Assembly: GCA_002731395.1 (NCBI GenBank)
Contig: PCBQ01000057.1
Location: forward strand, 1 to 9,391
Source: Methanobacteriota archaeon
GTDB lineage: Archaea > Thermoplasmatota > Poseidoniia > Poseidoniales > Poseidoniaceae
DNA: 9,391 nt
Reading direction: 5' to 3'
Positions 6,713 through 9,391 of this stretch are shown here, in pieces (within the stretch, counting starts at the first letter, position 1; each line of letters starts with the position of its first letter). The notes below the pieces were generated by a model. The model saw only the letters and a list, made by a program, of their open reading frames with translations. It did not search any database and was not told the DNA's origin. Both the position numbers and the translations under genes were made by a program.

Positions 6713-7402
6713 ATGCGGGCCTTGCTCGTGCTGCCCACCCTCAACGAGGAGGCAGGGGTGCAAGGCGTCCTTGAAGACGCACTCCGCCACGATGACCGCT
6801 TCGACGTCGTGGTGGTGGACGGGCGCAGCGAAGACGCCACGGTCGAACTCGCTCACGCAGCAGGCGTTCACGTGGTTCAACAGCGCGGACGTGGCAAGGG
6901 CGCGGCCATTCGGACTGCCATTGACGTCTTCCTTGCTGGCCCATGGGACGCCCTCGCGATGATCGACGCAGACGGCACCTATGCTGTGGAAGCCTTGGTG
7001 GACGTGCTGCCGATGCTCGATCATCACCCTGTCTTGGTCGGCGACCGCCTTCGAGGTCCATTGGAGCCTTCCTCGATGGGTCGCCTGAATTTCCTTGGCA
7101 ACCGCTTTCTCAGTGCGGTGGCTTCTGCAGTGCACCGAACCGATGCAGCGGACGTGTGCTCAGGCTGTTGGGTCATGCGCAGGAGCATCGTGGAAGGTTT
7201 GCGCTTGAACAGCTTGGGGTTCGAACTCGAAGCGGAACTGTTCGCGTCGCTGGCCGCCATGGGCCACGCACCTACCTGGGTACGCATCCCTTACCGAGCT
7301 CGCGAGGGTGATGCGAAGTTGACGTCCATCCTCGATGGCGTCCGCATCCTCCGAAAACTCGTTGTCCGCAGGGTGATGCAAGCAAGGAAAACGCACCTTT
7401 GA
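6713..7402 (+). CDS. GT2 family glycosyltransferase (DPM1/dolichyl-phosphate sugar synthase-like)
   Basis: A 229-residue GT-A fold enzyme that should move a sugar from a nucleotide donor, most likely to a polyprenyl phosphate on the cytoplasmic face. Motifs: VLPTLNEEAGV at 6-16, VVVVDGRSEDAT at 32-43 (in place of the usual VDDGSxDxT), QQRGRGKGAAIRTA at 56-69 and the metal-binding D85-A-D87 in MIDADGTY. Later come GDRLRG at 110-115, a CSGCWVMRRS acceptor-side block at 149-158, and GFELEAELFASLAAMGH with PYRAREGDAKL (193-203), all typical of DPM1-like enzymes. It has no C-terminal membrane helices, so it is soluble or peripheral. ATG 6713 is chosen because family members begin directly at the MxALLVLPTLNEE strand; the only longer in-frame option is a TTG at 6632 inside the previous gene. 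A GAGGT overlaps the previous stop, 16 bases upstream, too far for a standard site. Confidence 0.87.
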   Translation: MRALLVLPTLNEEAGVQGVLEDALRHDDRFDVVVVDGRSEDATVELAHAAGVHVVQQRGRGKGAAIRTAIDVFLAGPWDALAMIDADGTYAVEALVDVLPMLDHHPVLVGDRLRGPLEPSSMGRLNFLGNRFLSAVASAVHRTDAADVCSGCWVMRRSIVEGLRLNSLGFELEAELFASLAAMGHAPTWVRIPYRAREGDAKLTSILDGVRILRKLVVRRVMQARKTHL

Positions 7403-7442
7403 TGCGCCATGGCGTGACCCACAGCACAGGACGGTGTTCACG

Positions 7443-8510
7443 ATGCACGGCGCGGTTGTCCTTGGAGCGTCTGGCTTGGTCGGTCAGCGTTTGCAACAGC
7501 GTCTGGCCAATCACCCCATGTTCATCGTGCGTGCTTTGGCGGGTTCGCAGCGCACTGCGGGGATAGATCCGTCTGAACTGCCGTGGGGTCTCGAAGGCCA
7601 GGCGCCATCGCTGGAGCTTCCCCCGGTCCTTGACGTTCAGGACCCTGGGCTTGTGGAACGCTTGCACGGTCTTGGCGTGTCGTGGGCCTTTTCCGCCGTG
7701 CCCTCGGACGTGGCATTGACGCTCGAGCCACGATTGGTGGAAGGGGGGATTCGCGTCTGCTCCAACGCAAGCGCTTACCGCAGGCGCAGCGACATCCCTC
7801 TGGTGGTCGCCGACGTAAATCCGCATCACCTTCAGACCCGACCGGTAGGCTCCGTGCTGCATGCCTGCGCCACCAATTGCACGCTGATTCCGCTGTTGAT
7901 GCCTTACCTTGCCCTCCATCGTGCCTTCGGGGTCCGCACCTACACGGCAACCAGCGAGCAAGCGCGCTCTGGTGCCGGTTACGGGTTGCTGCGGGGCGAA
8001 GTCCCATTGACGTTCGACATTCCGGGCGAAGCGGAGAAGACCATGGGGGAATTGACCTGGATCGCGGGCGATCTCCATGAGGGGACCGTTCATCCTTCCA
8101 CCATCGACGGAGAGATGAGATGCCAGCGCGTGGATCAGGCCGACGGTCACATCATCGACGTGGTGTTCGAGCTGTCGAACCACGCGACCCAACCCGACGT
8201 GGAGGCCGCACTGGATGCCTTCGCGACCCACCCCGATGCAGCAGGCCTGCCTTCTGCACCGCACAGACCCATGATGCGAGTGGCTGGCCCCATCGATCGC
8301 GACCGGCACCTGTGGGCTGATGGCCTCTCTTTCCCGATGCACGTGAATCCGGCCAACGATCTGCAGGCCGGGATGGCCACGGTGGTCGGTGATGTGCGCA
8401 TGGATGGCCCACGTCACGTTCGTCTCCGCTCGCTGTCCCACAACACCGTGCGCGGGGCTGCTGGTGGCGTGGTCCTGCTGGCCGAATTGGCCTCAACGCG
8501 ATGGGCTTGA
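7443..8510 (+). CDS. asd: Aspartate-semialdehyde dehydrogenase
   Basis: It reduces L-aspartyl-4-phosphate to aspartate semialdehyde with NADPH, the branch-point step for lysine, threonine and methionine. Numbered from ATG 7443 (355 residues): nucleotide-binding GASGLVGQRL at 8-17, NASAYRR at 108-114, catalytic C146 in ATNCTL, SGAGYG at 176-181, catalytic H236 in QADGHI, and the C-terminal SHNTVRGAAGG at 332-342, a near-invariant family block. The length fits the archaeal/fungal-type branch. The usual PNC(S/T) around the cysteine reads TNCT here. A GTG at 7434 in frame would add three residues; ATG 7443 is preferred because AGGA lies eleven bases upstream and only two from the GTG, and because family N-termini start right before the VVLGASG strand. 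It follows GT2 by 40 bases and is probably cotranscribed with it. Confidence 0.93.
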   Translation: MHGAVVLGASGLVGQRLQQRLANHPMFIVRALAGSQRTAGIDPSELPWGLEGQAPSLELPPVLDVQDPGLVERLHGLGVSWAFSAVPSDVALTLEPRLVEGGIRVCSNASAYRRRSDIPLVVADVNPHHLQTRPVGSVLHACATNCTLIPLLMPYLALHRAFGVRTYTATSEQARSGAGYGLLRGEVPLTFDIPGEAEKTMGELTWIAGDLHEGTVHPSTIDGEMRCQRVDQADGHIIDVVFELSNHATQPDVEAALDAFATHPDAAGLPSAPHRPMMRVAGPIDRDRHLWADGLSFPMHVNPANDLQAGMATVVGDVRMDGPRHVRLRSLSHNTVRGAAGGVVLLAELASTRWA

Positions 8511-8525
8511 CCGTCGGAAGCCCTT

Positions 8526-8541
8526 CAAACCCCGAGGTTTG
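8526..8541 (+). promoter_or_regulatory. First of two tandem hairpins upstream of the last gene
   Basis: CAAACC, loop CCGA, GGTTTG: a perfect six-base-pair stem with a four-base loop, 16 bases after the dehydrogenase stop. It directly abuts a second hairpin of the same geometry. No oligo-T tract follows, so it is not an evident terminator. Confidence 0.45.
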
Positions 8542-8557
8542 TTCACCGCATGGTGAA
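8542..8557 (+). promoter_or_regulatory. Second tandem hairpin, covering the likely ribosome binding site of the last gene
   Basis: TTCACC, loop GCAT, GGTGAA: a perfect six-base-pair stem with a four-base loop. The 3' arm holds GGTGA (8552-8556), which matches the archaeal anti-Shine-Dalgarno and lies four bases before ATG 8561. If the stem forms in mRNA, the site would be hidden from the ribosome unless the stem is opened, for example by ribosomes translating the upstream gene or by a bound factor. Confidence 0.45.
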
Positions 8558-8560
8558 AGC

Positions 8561-9391
8561 ATGGGCGTTACGGCAATGATTCCCGACGCAACCATCGGAC
8601 AGCTCCTGACCGAGGCTTCATCTCGGTGGGGTGTCATTTGGGACCCGGCCGCGAGTCGAACCCGTGTGCTCATGATGATGCCACGCAAGGAGCGCAAGCT
8701 GTACGAGATGCACGGCGACATGGTGGAACACGGCCAGCCGGTCATCTCCATCTTTCACCGTCCTCGTGCCGAAGCCACCCTGCTCCAAGAGCAAGGGTTG
8801 GACCCACGTCTCGCTTCCTTCCTCTTCGTGGATCTCGCCTCTTCTGACCTTGGTTCGTGGCTGCAGCATCTGGTCACGCGCGAAGGTTGGTTGCGCAGCA
8901 CTGTGGAGGTCCACCCAGTCCCCTTCTCGATGGGCTTGCCGAACCAGCGTCGGTTCGAAATTGAGCGGCTGCTCCTGTTTCGCCATCCTGACATTCCCGA
9001 CATCGAACGCTATCATCTCCCCTTTTCTGTGGCTTCCCTCGCTGGGAAGTGCTTCGTAAGCCTGCCCGCCCGTCAAGCCGCTGAACACGCCCGCCAGCAA
9101 GCCGAAGTGCTTGGAGTTGGGCGGCTCGAGCGCCCCGCTCCTGAACCCGCCGTTGATGTGCCAGCGCCTGAGCCTGCGACGGCGTCCGAACCAGAATCAC
9201 GTGCTGATGGGGCGCCGACGTCAGAGGCTCGAAGCCTCACGGAAGGGCCTGGTGACGAGCCCGTCCCTCTACCGCAGGTCGCCGAACCGGACCGTCCGGA
9301 GACCTTGCTTGAAAACGTCAGTCGCCGCGTGGATGAAGCCATCGAGGAAATGGTGGCGGTCGAGACGGAGGCCGTGGCGCTTCCCACGGTG
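8561..9391 (+). CDS. Uncharacterised protein with Pro/Glu-rich linker (3' partial)
   Basis: The frame is open to the end of the window: 277 codons without a stop. I do not recognise the family. Residues 1 to about 190 look like a folded alpha/beta domain with no membrane helix. It begins with IPDATIGQLLTEASSRWGV, then a VLMMMPRKERKLYEM block near 37-51, ISIFHRP near 62-68, FLFVDLASSDLGSWLQHLV near 87-105, and RRFEIERLLLFRHPDIPDI near 129-147. From about 192 to 250 it is a low-complexity Pro/Ala/Glu linker (APEPAVDVPAPEPATASEPE), and from about 252 a charged segment (ENVSRRVDEAIEEM) looks helical, so a second domain or coiled coil probably follows outside the window. ATG 8561 has GGTGA four bases upstream; an in-frame ATG at 8501 inside the dehydrogenase gene lacks a ribosome site. 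Probably cytoplasmic and cotranscribed with the upstream genes. Confidence 0.75.
   Translation, partial: MGVTAMIPDATIGQLLTEASSRWGVIWDPAASRTRVLMMMPRKERKLYEMHGDMVEHGQPVISIFHRPRAEATLLQEQGLDPRLASFLFVDLASSDLGSWLQHLVTREGWLRSTVEVHPVPFSMGLPNQRRFEIERLLLFRHPDIPDIERYHLPFSVASLAGKCFVSLPARQAAEHARQQAEVLGVGRLERPAPEPAVDVPAPEPATASEPESRADGAPTSEARSLTEGPGDEPVPLPQVAEPDRPETLLENVSRRVDEAIEEMVAVETEAVALPTV

Noticed and set aside
7405..7414. CGCCATGGCG, a perfect 10-base palindrome between GT2 and asd
   Set aside because: Several 10-base palindromes are expected by chance in a window this size, and no partner site or extension is seen.
7272..8441. A 389-codon open frame on the minus strand
   Set aside because: It lies opposite the well-supported aspartate-semialdehyde dehydrogenase, its translation has no recognisable domain and it is rich in His/Arg/Gly as expected of an antisense frame in GC-rich DNA.
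1..9391. CRISPR array, insertion sequence, integrase, toxin-antitoxin or defence genes
   Set aside because: No regularly spaced direct repeats, terminal inverted repeats, transposase motifs or defence domains were found; the genes are housekeeping, cytochrome maturation and glycosylation functions with uniform base composition.

Overview
The window looks like a piece of a GC-rich archaeal chromosome, most likely a marine Thermoplasmatota (Marine Group II / Poseidoniales type) genome. The strongest archaeal sign is an NMD3-family ribosome-assembly protein with four CxxC zinc pairs. An archaeal-type bifunctional phosphoglucose/phosphomannose isomerase, a DPM1-like GT2 glycosyltransferase and tightly packed genes with Shine-Dalgarno sites matching the archaeal 16S 3' end agree with this. 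The assignment to Poseidoniales is inference from gene content; no rRNA gene is present to confirm it.

Layout. Left block (1-3784, all +): the 3' part of a CcmB-like heme-export membrane protein, CcmC, a small CcmD-like protein of 58 codons, NMD3, and phosphoglucose/phosphomannose isomerase. Spacing is short or overlapping throughout, so this reads as one operon that combines cytochrome c maturation, 50S assembly and hexose-phosphate interconversion. A single minus-strand gene, an M23-family metallopeptidase-like protein without a signal peptide, converges on the isomerase with only four bases between the two stop codons. It diverges from the right block across about 73 bases. That gap is bounded by a 13-14 base inverted repeat that overlaps both translation starts.

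Right block (4477-9391, all +): a large multi-pass membrane protein resembling GT-C glycosyltransferases with a big C-terminal extracytoplasmic domain, a GT2 glycosyltransferase, aspartate-semialdehyde dehydrogenase, and an unrecognised protein with a Pro/Glu-rich linker that runs off the end of the window. The membrane protein and GT2 are plausibly a pair: GT2 would load a sugar on a polyprenyl phosphate and the GT-C-like protein would use it outside the membrane.

The most unusual non-coding signals are the inverted repeat at the divergent starts, and two perfect 6-bp hairpins placed back to back just before the last gene, the second of which would hide that gene's likely ribosome binding site. 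I found no tRNA, rRNA, CRISPR array, insertion sequence or other mobile element, and no stretch over 300 bases lacks a gene. I do not see a clear defence or otherwise undescribed multi-gene system; the candidates for novelty are the M23 protein, the GT-C-like/GT2 pair, the terminal unknown gene and the two structured regulatory regions.
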